Assembly (NCBI RefSeq): GCF_013213975.1
Contig: NZ_JABSST010000005.1
Span: 1-60,898, forward strand
DNA from: Winogradskyella sp.
Lineage (GTDB): Bacteria; Bacteroidota; Bacteroidia; Flavobacteriales; Flavobacteriaceae
Direction of reading: 5' to 3'
DNA: 60,898 nucleotides
Under the pieces are notes generated by a model. That model did not search any database and was not told the DNA's origin. It saw only the letters and a program-made list of their open reading frames with translations. Below are positions 1-9,716 of the stretch, piece after piece. A program made the position numbers and the translations under genes. Every line of letters begins with the position of its first letter. Position 1 is the first letter of the stretch.

Positions 1-855
1 TATATTGATGAATCCGTGAAATCTAAATCCATTAAAAAAGAAATAGAAACCTTTTTAATCGAGAAAAAAATTGGAAAAATTGTGGATGTTGCCACAGAGG
101 CAAAATTAATTATTGCTGAAGAAAAAAATAGTATTTCTATTCTAACAGTTAGTGGCCAAGACACCAAAATTATAAGTAACGAATCTATTTTTACTCAACC
201 ACAAAAAGATGGCAAATATGATTATAAAGGCATCACAAATACCTTATTCAATTATGCACAAGGATCGTATTTAAAGGACCTCAATCTTAAGAATTATGAT
301 TACGAATTTGAATTTCGATTATTACCTGGAAAATATAACGCAGAAATTGATGAAATAGAACTTTTAGAAGAAAGCGCTTTCATTGACGAAGCGGGCAAAT
401 TTAAAGTAAATACCGAAGATGACTTGGTATTCCTTGAGGTTACAAACAAAAGTGATAAACCGCTATACTTTAGCATTATAGAGATTAATTCTAAAGGTGA
501 AATTGCCACATTTATGCCAAATGATGACTGCACGCTAAATGACAATGAAAGACGTATTATGCCTGGTAAAACTATGATATTTGAAAACTGTTATTTTCAA
601 TTTGGTGATCCATATGAAACACTAATTCTTAAGGGATTTGCAACACCAAAACCAATAAATTTTAAATCAACCGTACAATCTAGAGGCGAAAAAGGAGGTA
701 CTCGTGGTGCTGGTGAAAGCAACCCATTAGAAGATTTTGTTGGTGAAACCTACACGCAAACCAGAGGCAAAAAGGCAACTGCCAGAACTAAAGGTGGTAA
801 AATTGATGGCTATAGTACAGAGTTTGTATATGAGATTGTAAGAGCTAAAAATTAG
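1..855 (+). CDS. C-terminal part of a DUF4384-domain protein (probably caspase-DUF4384), cut by window edge
   Basis: The reading frame is open to base 1, so the gene starts outside the window; the GTG at 16 is probably internal. The central part (from GTG, residues about 120-210) has the DUF4384 pattern: LEVTNKSDKPLYF, then SIIEINSKGE, FMPN and a late Pro-Gly. This resembles residues 145-235 of the next gene so closely that the two are paralogues. In Bacteroidota such a C-terminus usually follows a caspase domain, and the gene at the right window end looks like such an N-terminus. The tail is rich in Arg-Gly (SRGEKGGTRGAGES, then TRGKKATARTKGG). The next gene starts 10 bp downstream, suggesting one operon. 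DUF4384 is confident; the missing caspase part is inference. Confidence 0.75.
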   Translation, partial: YIDESVKSKSIKKEIETFLIEKKIGKIVDVATEAKLIIAEEKNSISILTVSGQDTKIISNESIFTQPQKDGKYDYKGITNTLFNYAQGSYLKDLNLKNYDYEFEFRLLPGKYNAEIDEIELLEESAFIDEAGKFKVNTEDDLVFLEVTNKSDKPLYFSIIEINSKGEIATFMPNDDCTLNDNERRIMPGKTMIFENCYFQFGDPYETLILKGFATPKPINFKSTVQSRGEKGGTRGAGESNPLEDFVGETYTQTRGKKATARTKGGKIDGYSTEFVYEIVRAKN

Positions 856-865
856 GCTTAACTTT

Positions 866-2905
866 ATGAATAAGGTCATTCCTATATTTTTCTTTTTTTT
901 TCATGCAGCCGTAATGGCACAAGACACACCTGCTCCCTCTTATAATTCTTATGGTTTAAAAGTTTTTTTTGATAATAGTTTCAATGACGAAAACTTAAAG
1001 AGCGAAGTCGTAAATTATATTTACGATAAAGGTTTGGGGTCTATTCTCTTAGATTCAGATTTTAGTCATATCAATCTCTCATTTGATGGTACAAATTACA
1101 ATATTGAAAAATCTTCAGAAAATAAAGTTGTGTATAGAATAGACAATTCTAATCCTAGTAAAACAGCCGCGCTATTAAAAGAAAAACTATTTCAATATGC
1201 TTATGGGTTTTATATCAATAATCTTAATCTGAAAAACAACAATTATAGCTTTAGCTTCCGAATAAAACCAGTCGATAAGAACAATAAAGAGCTTTCTTTA
1301 AGCAATTATTCAAAAATAAACGGAAATTTAGACTTTAACACTAATGATTCGGCAGCAATATTAGAGGTCACAAATTTGTCAGACAATCCTATTTATTTCA
1401 GTATTATTGAAATCAATAGCAAGGGCGAATTATCTGGGTTTGTCCCAAATATTGGATGTACTCTTTTTGGTGACGAAAGAAGAATTGAACCTAGGCAAAC
1501 CACTTCCTTTGAGGCATGTAAATTTAAGTTTGCACCACCATATGAGACATTAACACTTAAGGGTTTTGCATCACCAGAACCTATTAATTTTAACCCTATT
1601 ATTAGGAACGAAAACAACAGTTCTTTAGAGTACATAAAGGATTTTTATACAGAAATGTTTACTTATGAGTTTCAATATAATATTGTTGACAATAACGGTA
1701 ATATGCCATATCAGACACCTGTTGAAACCTACAAACCTAAATCCTCTATTGAGCTAGAACTTTTACTTAGCGATTTAGAGTTATTAGAACAATCTAATGG
1801 TAAGCGTAATGAAGAATATTTAGAAAAGCTAAATGAAATCTCTGAGCTTCATTTGGCTTTAGGTAATATAGATGAGGCTCAAACTTATGCCACAACACAT
1901 AATAAACTAGCAAAACAGACAATACAAGAGCCAAAATCTTCACAGCATTCACATGATAAAGAAAAAAGAAAAGCAGCGCGGAGTGCTAAACGCCTAGCGA
2001 TGATGAATGACACTGAAAAAATTGATTTTCTAACAAAAGAAAACAAACTACAATTAACTGAAATCAGCTACCTAAAAAATCGAATTAAAGAACTAAAAAA
2101 AGAACTCGAAACTTTAAAAAATTCTACGAATTCTACCAATATTATGCGCGGTGTTATTCCGAAAGAAAAAAAACGTGATATCGTTTCAGAATATACCTAT
2201 AGAGCATTAATTATCGCTGAACAAAACTATGAGGACGAGAAGATTGACGACCTTAAATTTCCAATTGAAGATGCTACCGCTCTAAAAAAAATATTAGTCA
2301 ATAACTATGCGTTTAAAAATGAAAATATAACATTCTTAAAAGACCCTACACGCAAAGATATTTTTAAAGCATTAGAAAACTTATTTCAGATAAGTTCTGA
2401 GAAAGATCATTTGCTGATTTTTTATGCAGGTCATGGTGTTTACGATGCTGATTTTAAAAGAGGTTATTGGTTACCATCAGACGCAGAAATAAGCAGCAAA
2501 AGTTCTTGGATGTCTAACTTAGATATAAAAGATTACATCTCAAATATTAAGACCAAGCATACCTTACTTATTAGTGATGCTTGCTTTAGTGGTTCTATTT
2601 TTGAATACAACAGAGATATTAATACAAATACAACCTCCAAAGCTTTTGAAAAACTTCTAAAAAAGAATGCACGCAATGCCATGACAAGTGGTTTAGACAA
2701 ACCTGTACCAGATGAAAGTGTATTTATCAAATACTTAATAAAATCATTAAAAGAAAACAAAAGTATCCATTTAAAGGCGAGTGATTTATTTAAAACCATA
2801 CAAGAGGTCGTTCTCAATAATACGGAGAATATTCCACAGTATGGCGTTATACGCAATGCCAACCATGAAGGTGGAGAATTTATTTTTTTTAAACAAAGAG
2901 AATAG
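866..2905 (+). CDS. Exported DUF4384-coiled coil-caspase (peptidase C14) protein
   Basis: 679 aa. Residues 1-19 form a signal peptide ending in AVMAQ. Residues about 145-235 are a DUF4384-like domain paralogous to the preceding gene. Residues about 380-430 are a charged coiled coil (KEKRKAARSAKR onward). Residues about 445-679 are a caspase-like domain with the catalytic pair His523 (FYAGHG) and Cys573 (SDACFSG). The caspase is at the C-terminus, opposite to the order inferred for the upstream gene, so the module has been shuffled. The product should be a cysteine peptidase acting outside the cytoplasm; its substrate is unknown. Both catalytic residues are present, so activity is plausible. 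Confidence 0.88.
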   Translation: MNKVIPIFFFFFHAAVMAQDTPAPSYNSYGLKVFFDNSFNDENLKSEVVNYIYDKGLGSILLDSDFSHINLSFDGTNYNIEKSSENKVVYRIDNSNPSKTAALLKEKLFQYAYGFYINNLNLKNNNYSFSFRIKPVDKNNKELSLSNYSKINGNLDFNTNDSAAILEVTNLSDNPIYFSIIEINSKGELSGFVPNIGCTLFGDERRIEPRQTTSFEACKFKFAPPYETLTLKGFASPEPINFNPIIRNENNSSLEYIKDFYTEMFTYEFQYNIVDNNGNMPYQTPVETYKPKSSIELELLLSDLELLEQSNGKRNEEYLEKLNEISELHLALGNIDEAQTYATTHNKLAKQTIQEPKSSQHSHDKEKRKAARSAKRLAMMNDTEKIDFLTKENKLQLTEISYLKNRIKELKKELETLKNSTNSTNIMRGVIPKEKKRDIVSEYTYRALIIAEQNYEDEKIDDLKFPIEDATALKKILVNNYAFKNENITFLKDPTRKDIFKALENLFQISSEKDHLLIFYAGHGVYDADFKRGYWLPSDAEISSKSSWMSNLDIKDYISNIKTKHTLLISDACFSGSIFEYNRDINTNTTSKAFEKLLKKNARNAMTSGLDKPVPDESVFIKYLIKSLKENKSIHLKASDLFKTIQEVVLNNTENIPQYGVIRNANHEGGEFIFFKQRE

Positions 2906-2966
2906 AGAATGACGTTTAGGAGTTTTATAATAACAGATACGTTTTGTACGTATTAAATAGTAACCA

Positions 2967-3348
2967 ATGAAAAACACCTTACTCTCAATTCTTGTTTTAT
3001 CTTTTTTCTATTGTCCCGCTCAAAACTTTAAACTCGGATTACCAAATGGATATACATCTTACATTTTAACTTCAAGAACGGTGCACAATAATAAATTACT
3101 AATTACAGCCTCTAATGATGGCACAGTAGTTGTTTGGGATATAAAAACACAGCGTTTACTCCACCTTTTATACCATTTTTATCATAAGGGAAGGGATGCT
3201 TCTTATGACCTAAGGTTTGATTTACGCTCTAGTAACAAAAAATAATCGCTTGGGAAAAGGCACATCTTATAAAGAGTTACAGGATATTGATACTAGAAAA
3301 CCAGATTTTCAAATAGAAAAAGATTATAACTATAAATATGATTATTAA
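2967..3348 (+). pseudogene. Remnant of an exported WD40-repeat protein, frameshifted
   Basis: An intact start at 2967 encodes a signal peptide (ends FFYCPAQ) and one WD40-like blade (ITASNDGTVVVWDIKTQ), then runs out of frame and stops at 3245. In the next frame, 3214-3348 encodes a plausible C-terminal piece (YALVTKNNRLGKGTSYKEL, then LQDIDTRKPDF) ending in TAA. Exported WD40 proteins of this kind normally have many repeats and often a caspase domain, so most of the gene has been lost. A 92-residue protein could still be made, but a single blade cannot form a propeller. Which family the C-terminal piece came from is inference. Confidence 0.6.
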
Positions 3349-3381
3349 TCAAAAAATAAGATCGTTTAAAATACCACATAT

Positions 3382-6300
3382 ATGAAAAAAATATTACACA
3401 CATTCTTAGGCATTTGCTTTTCAATATTGGCATTTTCGCAGAGTTCTGAAGATTACAATGACTGGCAAACACACTTTCAAAATGGTACTAATTACTACAA
3501 TAATCAAGATTTAAACCAGGCTGCCAATGCCTTCAAAAATGCCTTTAATTTAGCAGAGAAAATTTTTGAGGTAGCATCTAATGAGTTTATGTCAACAGCA
3601 TACTCTTATGCTATCATTTTAGTGCAATTAGAAGAAAATGACCTGGCCCAGAAACCAATGGAAAAAGCCATTATTAGCATAAAAGCCTTATACGGTGAAA
3701 CTAATGAACAATATGCTAGCGCACTCACCATTTTGGCTAATATTTATATTGCCAAAAAAGAATACAAACGTGCTGAAGCAAAATATATAGAGTCTAACAA
3801 TTTACTTAAAACTGTATATGGCGAAGACCACATGATGTATGGTATTGGACTTACAAATTTGGCAGGTTTATATGGAGAGACTGGTAACTATAAAAAAGCG
3901 TTTAACATTCTAAATGAAGGATTAGAAATTTTAAATAAAGATCCATATTTTGATAAAACAGCCTATAATAATTTGAGGTACAATAACCTTCCTAGCATAT
4001 ATCAAGGCTTAGGAAGACTTGAGGATGCACTGGAAATCGAAAAAGAAAGTTTGGAGTACATTAAAAAAAATTATGGCGCATTTAACTCAAATTACGCCAA
4101 TATTCTAACAAGTATAGGTGGTATAAATGTTAATCTCGGGTATTTTAATAAGGCAGAAAAAGCCTTATTAGAAGCAGCAGATATTTTTGAAGAACTCAAT
4201 GACCGTACAAATGACAAAGCTCTTGGAAATACCTATATGTTTTTGACGGCTTGTTTTACGGAAACTTCAGACTATAAAAAAGCATTTTACTATGCGAGTA
4301 AGGGGGTTGAGCTCATAGAATTAGATGAAACTAAGCCAAAAGTTAGTTCAATACAATACTATGAGATCTTGAGTAACCTGAGTTGGAAACTTCAAAACTA
4401 CGAGCAAGTGAAAACTTACCTAGACATTGCAATACAGCTCACCAAAACTTCCGCAGGAGACAACGCACCAACACTTCCAGTCTTAATGTCAAAACTAAGT
4501 ATGTGTTATCTCAATATGGATAAAATAGAACAAGCAGAAAACCTTGCAAACCTAGCGTTTAATAAGGCAAAGGCTTTAAACCTAACTATAAAAGACAATA
4601 GCTACAGAGAATGTTTAGATAATCTTAGTGCAATTCTTGTTGAACAAAAAAAATATAAACAGGCCATTAAAAATATAGAAAGTACACTTAATGAAGAAGA
4701 CAAAAACTATCCTAATTATTGGCACAAGCAGATAGATCTAGCCAATGTGTATCTTATGGATAATCAATGTAAAAAAGCTTCCATTCTTTTGGATGCAGCC
4801 ATCACAAAAATAAAGACATTCTATGGGACAGATAATCCAGATTATATTGATGCACTTAATAGCTTAATAATTGCTCAAAAGTGCGAAAAACAATATGGAA
4901 AGGTCATTAAAAATGTGAAGCAAGCGAATGATTTGACGAAGAAACAACTTGTAAAACAATTTAGTTTCAGCACTAATGATTTAAAACGCATATTTCTTAA
5001 TGAGATTGAAGCATCATTTAATATTTATGAATCCCTCAATTTTGACAATCCACAAGAAGAACTTACCACAATTAACCTTGAAAACAAATACATTTTAAAA
5101 GGTTTATTATTAGATCAAGCAAAGAACGTTACCAAAAAACTAAAAGCACTTAATGAACCTGACATTAGTACTCTTATCAATGATTATATTGACAATAAAC
5201 AGTTTTTACAAAGTATTGAAGACAAAAACAATGAGAAGTTTTTTGAAATTAAAGAAGAATTAAATAAGACTGTTTATCAATCCGAAATTGAACTAGTTCA
5301 ATTGTATAATGACCGCTTTAAAGACCCCATTAATTTTGAAAAAAAATGGTCCAAGGTTAGAGACCAATTAAAACCAGAGGACGTTGCCATTGAATTTTCG
5401 AGATTTAATTATATCACGCATGAGGCAACGGACAGCACCTATTACGTCGCATACATTATTAAAAAGGATTACAATCAGCCAAAAGTTATTTCACTCTTTG
5501 AGGAATCAACATTGCAAAAACTCTTTTCAAATTCTTCAAATCCAAAAGAACTTTATAATACTAGAGGATCTAAAGCAAGGTCAACGAGTCAGACGTCAAA
5601 AACTTCAGAGCTCTATCAACTGATCTGGAAACCCATAGAATCAGAATTAGATAATATTGCAAATGTATATTTTGCACCAACAGGCTTGTTACATAATGTC
5701 TCATTTTCATCTATTAAAAACAATGATGATTTTTTAATAAACAAGTATAACCTAGTTCAATTAAGCAGTACCTACGAGATAACTTCTAACCTCAATAATC
5801 CTAAACCAGACGATATTTTATTAGTTGGAGGTATTACCTATGATTATGAAATAAAGGAAGAAGCTATTAGTAAAAAAGTACAAGAACCGCAGTCTGTAGA
5901 TTTAACAGAACTGAATAGATCGAAAAAAAATAATACGTGGAGTTATTTGCCTGGCACTCTAAGTGAAGTAAATAGTATAGATACCTTGTTACTCAATAAA
6001 CGTGTTACCGCAAATAAATTGACAGGCACAAATGCTAATGAATCGTATTTTAAAAGTTTAAGCGGAAAAAGTCCTAAAGTATTACATATTGCTACACATG
6101 GATTTTTCTTTGAAAACAATGATGAAAAAGTGTCACTGCTAAAATCTAAGACTCGTATTAAATATAAAACAGACTACAACCCCTTAAATAGAACAGGCTT
6201 ATTGTTTAGTGGTGCAAATTATGCTTGGACAAATGGTAGTAATCCACCAAACGAAAAAGAAAACGGAATCATTACGGCAGAAGAAATATCCACTTTAGAC

Positions 6301-6597
6301 TTTTCTGAAACTGATATTGTGGTGCTTTCCGCTTGTGAAACTGGATTAGGTGATATTGACGGTAGCGAGGGCGTCTACGGCTTGCAACGGGCCTTTAAAA
6401 TGGCTGGTGTAAATATGTTAATGATGAGCCTTTGGGAAGTACCTGATAAAGAAACTGCTGAGTTTATGACCTCATTTTACAGGAATTGGCTAGGTGGACA
6501 AAATATTAGAAAAGCCTTTAGAAATACCCAAATAGAAATGTCAGACAAGTATAAAGACAATCCTGAAAAATGGGCCGCTTTTGTGTTGATTGAGTAA
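3382..6597 (+). CDS. Exported TPR-CHAT protein (caspase-like peptidase)
   Basis: 1071 aa. Signal peptide residues 1-20 (ILAFSQ). About twelve tetratricopeptide repeats fill residues 30-510, in the Kinesin-light-chain style. A linker contains TRGSKARSTSQTSKTS near residue 727. The C-terminal CHAT domain (about 780-1071) carries His906 in HIATHGFF and Cys985 in LSACETGLG, followed by the usual GVYGLQRAF and LWEVPD motifs. CHAT domains are caspase-fold peptidases related to HetF and separase; the TPRs probably bind a partner or substrate. It lies among caspase genes, 31 bp before the next one. The Arg-rich linker at the TPR/CHAT boundary may be a processing site (inference). Confidence 0.93.
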   Translation: MKKILHTFLGICFSILAFSQSSEDYNDWQTHFQNGTNYYNNQDLNQAANAFKNAFNLAEKIFEVASNEFMSTAYSYAIILVQLEENDLAQKPMEKAIISIKALYGETNEQYASALTILANIYIAKKEYKRAEAKYIESNNLLKTVYGEDHMMYGIGLTNLAGLYGETGNYKKAFNILNEGLEILNKDPYFDKTAYNNLRYNNLPSIYQGLGRLEDALEIEKESLEYIKKNYGAFNSNYANILTSIGGINVNLGYFNKAEKALLEAADIFEELNDRTNDKALGNTYMFLTACFTETSDYKKAFYYASKGVELIELDETKPKVSSIQYYEILSNLSWKLQNYEQVKTYLDIAIQLTKTSAGDNAPTLPVLMSKLSMCYLNMDKIEQAENLANLAFNKAKALNLTIKDNSYRECLDNLSAILVEQKKYKQAIKNIESTLNEEDKNYPNYWHKQIDLANVYLMDNQCKKASILLDAAITKIKTFYGTDNPDYIDALNSLIIAQKCEKQYGKVIKNVKQANDLTKKQLVKQFSFSTNDLKRIFLNEIEASFNIYESLNFDNPQEELTTINLENKYILKGLLLDQAKNVTKKLKALNEPDISTLINDYIDNKQFLQSIEDKNNEKFFEIKEELNKTVYQSEIELVQLYNDRFKDPINFEKKWSKVRDQLKPEDVAIEFSRFNYITHEATDSTYYVAYIIKKDYNQPKVISLFEESTLQKLFSNSSNPKELYNTRGSKARSTSQTSKTSELYQLIWKPIESELDNIANVYFAPTGLLHNVSFSSIKNNDDFLINKYNLVQLSSTYEITSNLNNPKPDDILLVGGITYDYEIKEEAISKKVQEPQSVDLTELNRSKKNNTWSYLPGTLSEVNSIDTLLLNKRVTANKLTGTNANESYFKSLSGKSPKVLHIATHGFFFENNDEKVSLLKSKTRIKYKTDYNPLNRTGLLFSGANYAWTNGSNPPNEKENGIITAEEISTLDFSETDIVVLSACETGLGDIDGSEGVYGLQRAFKMAGVNMLMMSLWEVPDKETAEFMTSFYRNWLGGQNIRKAFRNTQIEMSDKYKDNPEKWAAFVLIE

Positions 6598-6628
6598 TAA
6601 TTTAGAAAAGTTGTAATTTGGTAGAATC

Positions 6629-9616
6629 ATGAAACAAATTATACGATATATTTTACTGGTTATGGCTGCTTTGAGTTATGCTCAAGAGGGCTCACGTGGA
6701 TCTAAACCAAATGCTATTAGTAAAACATCTAATGGTACAAAGCGTGCTATTGTGATTGGAGTTTCCAATTATAATGCCGATGACTTAAAATTAAAATATG
6801 CTGATAATGATGCTGCGCTTTTTAAAAATTATCTAACCGATATTGAAGATCTAGAAGACAATAATATCAGTCTGCTCATCAATAAAGATGCTGTGGCTCT
6901 AAACATTGTTCAAGAATTAAAAAAGCAGTTTAAAATTGCAAAAGATGGTGATGTTTTATACATCTATTTTGCTGGTCATGGTGATGTAGTTGAAGATTTT
7001 GGTGAAAAGGAAGGCTTTTTACTTGCAGCAGATGCGAATGCCAATCAAGAGTATTATTCTGGTGGTGTAGTACCCTTGGCGCTACTCAATAAAGCTATTA
7101 ATAACCTCACTTTAAAAGGTGTTAATGTAGTTCTCATTTTAGATGCCTGCCGATCTGGCTTTGTGTTTGAAAAAGGTACACAAAAAAATATGGGCACCAT
7201 ACAGGCCATGTTTGAGAATTCTACCAAAATACTGAGTTGTGGTGCAGATGAATTATCTTATGAAAGCTCAGATTTAAAGCATGGGTATTTTACCTATTAT
7301 TTAGTCAAAGGATTATCTGGCTTAGCAGATGACAATGCAGATAAAAATATCATTTACAGAGAACTTGATGATTATCTATATGACAACGTAAATACTACCG
7401 TTGTAAAAAAACACAAGAAAAGTCAAACACCTATTCTGCGTACAAAAAATGATAGAGCTATAATGAAAGTTGTATCTAACGATGCAACAATTATCAACTT
7501 TGAAGACATTGCTTCTACAATTGAAAACACTAAACAACTTGCTGCTAGAGGAATTGCAAAAACAGATTTAAAAAACAAATCAAACGGTGAAACTATTTCG
7601 AGATTTAATGCTGCAATACAACGCAATTCCTACTATGGCAAATCATCAAGTGCATATGAAATATATAAATCTGTTTTAAACGACAACACGGTTTCTGAAG
7701 GTATTAAAAGTAAAATGCAAAGCATTTTATTAAAAACTTTATCTAATGAAGCCCAAACTTTAATAAATCTATACATTGAAGGTTCTACCTATTTACCTCC
7801 GAGTAAAGAATTTGTTCGACAATCTAAACATCTCGATATCTGCTTAGAGTTAATGGGTGAAGATAATTTCCTATACAATCGAGTTAAAGCAAGTCAAATG
7901 CTTTTAGAGGCTTACGCTATTATAAGAAGCAACAATCACTTGAAATTTGAAACAGCTAAGCGTAAACTAAAATCGGCATTGCAATTAGAACCAAGAGCTG
8001 CATACATTCACAATGCTCTAGGTTTAGTTTATAACAACCAAAAAAGATACGATAGCGCTTTTTATCACTTTAATAAAGCAAAAGGGTTAATAAACACATG
8101 GCAAAGTCCAGATATTAACATTAGTGATAATTTCATCGACCAGTACAAGTACGATGACGCCACAGTACATCTTAACAATTCATTGGGTAAAGACGGAAAT
8201 AACACCAATTTAAAACTTGGTGACATAAACATGTTGCAAGGCAAGTACCAACTTGCTGAAACCTATTATAAAAAAGCATTAAAAGCAAATCCTAACAACG
8301 CTTTAGCTCAACAAAAAATGAGTGAATTGCAAGCCTTAAAAGGTAATCATAAAACTTCTTTAGAATGGTATAACAAAGCCATTAAAGCAGATTCTACTAA
8401 CACTATATCCTCAAAAGGATTATTAAATTATATCAAACTTAACAACATTGAAGATGAGCAAGCTGAGAAACTATTACTAAATGCCATAGATAGCAATCCT
8501 GAAAGTTCATTTACCTATTCTGAATATGCAGCCTTTATAAGTTCAAAATATAAACGATTAACCCGCTTAAGGCTGGCGGATTCGCTATTCGATAAAGCTA
8601 TTCGTTTAAATCCTTACAATATTGAAGCTTATTCAGGAAAGGCTTGGTTAAAATCTCAGATTAGGAAACCTCTCGAAGCTACAAACACTTTTGAAACATG
8701 CATTGCTGCCAATCCCAATAATTCTGACGCTTATCTCTTTTATGGCAACTATTTAGAACAAAAATCTAATAAACTAAAAGAAGCTGAAGCGCAGTATAAG
8801 AAGGCTATTGAAAAAAACAATCAGTCTATTGCTGCTTATAGCCCTTTAGTGAAGCTATATAACCGACAAAATGACACGCAAAAATCCATTGATCTACTGC
8901 AAACTGCAATTAATATTCAACCTGAAGCACCAGATTTTTACAATCTTTTAGGACAAACCTATTTTGAAACCAAGGCTTATGACAAAGCTATCGATGCTTT
9001 TGAAAAAGCGGTTACTATTGATACCTCTTTTGTAAAAAGCAATAAGAATTTAGGTTTTAGCCAGATTGAAACCAATCAAACCGAAAAAGCTGTATCTAAT
9101 TTAATTAGTGCTTCGAAAAACTCAGTTAACACCAATACAACTAACGAAATTGTTAAATATTTACATACGGTAGCAAAAGATAAAAGTAAGTTTGGCACAC
9201 CAGAAGAAGTCACAAAACTTTACAAACTCGCATACGATATTGACAGTAAGGGTAATACCGCTTTTATTTATGCTAATTACTTATATCTAAATAATAATCC
9301 TGAAGAAGCATTAAATGTTGCTTTACCAAGTATAAGCAAAGCTAATTCCAAATCGCTTAATGCAGATTTATTACGTGTTTTAACAAAAGCTAGTATTGAC
9401 CTCAACAATACTGAAAATGCGGATTACTACTATAACTATTTAACTAAAATTGATAAAACCACGGATTACTTATTGGCTTCAGTATATCTACAATTTAAAG
9501 GTAATATTCCTAAAAGTGAGACCATGCGTAGAAAAGTGAACCAAACCCTTTTTAGGTCTAATAAGCTTAAAACATTGTATAGTCAAACTACTATAGAGAG
9601 GTATATTTTGAATTAA
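6629..9616 (+). CDS. Exported caspase (peptidase C14)-TPR protein
   Basis: 995 aa. Signal peptide residues 1-19 (ALSYAQ), then a short basic stretch (GSRGSKPNAISKTSNGTKR). The caspase domain spans residues about 38-270, with His117 (YFAGHGD) and Cys174 (ILDACRSG). Residues 270-400 are a spacer, followed by at least ten tetratricopeptide repeats (for example ALGLVYNNQKRYDSAFYHF) to the C-terminus. It is the mirror image of the preceding TPR-CHAT protein, with the protease at the N-terminus. It is the last same-strand gene of the left cluster and probably shares its transcript, as gaps are short. It is likely a periplasmic or surface cysteine peptidase with a TPR recognition scaffold. Confidence 0.92.
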   Translation: MKQIIRYILLVMAALSYAQEGSRGSKPNAISKTSNGTKRAIVIGVSNYNADDLKLKYADNDAALFKNYLTDIEDLEDNNISLLINKDAVALNIVQELKKQFKIAKDGDVLYIYFAGHGDVVEDFGEKEGFLLAADANANQEYYSGGVVPLALLNKAINNLTLKGVNVVLILDACRSGFVFEKGTQKNMGTIQAMFENSTKILSCGADELSYESSDLKHGYFTYYLVKGLSGLADDNADKNIIYRELDDYLYDNVNTTVVKKHKKSQTPILRTKNDRAIMKVVSNDATIINFEDIASTIENTKQLAARGIAKTDLKNKSNGETISRFNAAIQRNSYYGKSSSAYEIYKSVLNDNTVSEGIKSKMQSILLKTLSNEAQTLINLYIEGSTYLPPSKEFVRQSKHLDICLELMGEDNFLYNRVKASQMLLEAYAIIRSNNHLKFETAKRKLKSALQLEPRAAYIHNALGLVYNNQKRYDSAFYHFNKAKGLINTWQSPDINISDNFIDQYKYDDATVHLNNSLGKDGNNTNLKLGDINMLQGKYQLAETYYKKALKANPNNALAQQKMSELQALKGNHKTSLEWYNKAIKADSTNTISSKGLLNYIKLNNIEDEQAEKLLLNAIDSNPESSFTYSEYAAFISSKYKRLTRLRLADSLFDKAIRLNPYNIEAYSGKAWLKSQIRKPLEATNTFETCIAANPNNSDAYLFYGNYLEQKSNKLKEAEAQYKKAIEKNNQSIAAYSPLVKLYNRQNDTQKSIDLLQTAINIQPEAPDFYNLLGQTYFETKAYDKAIDAFEKAVTIDTSFVKSNKNLGFSQIETNQTEKAVSNLISASKNSVNTNTTNEIVKYLHTVAKDKSKFGTPEEVTKLYKLAYDIDSKGNTAFIYANYLYLNNNPEEALNVALPSISKANSKSLNADLLRVLTKASIDLNNTENADYYYNYLTKIDKTTDYLLASVYLQFKGNIPKSETMRRKVNQTLFRSNKLKTLYSQTTIERYILN

Positions 9617-9629
9617 TAGTTCATTAAAA

Positions 9630-9702
9630 GATTTCGACTGCTTTGCAGTGTGCCCTCAATCAAAATATATTTTGATTTCAGACGATGCTCAACCTGACAA
9701 GA
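9630..9702. repeat. Intergenic repeat-like element with palindromes between convergent genes
   Basis: Between the caspase-TPR gene and the convergent chimeric gene lies a hairpin-rich stretch. ACTGC-TTT-GCAGT is at 9636-9648, and a perfect 20-bp palindrome centred on AAAATATATTTT is at 9658-9677. The flanks (TTTCGACTGC, GCTCAACCTGACAAG) resemble short intergenic repeats that I recall from flavobacterial genomes; copy number cannot be judged here. It could act as a bidirectional terminator or as a site of past recombination. Confidence 0.4.
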
Positions 9703-9716
9703 TTTTTATATAATCT

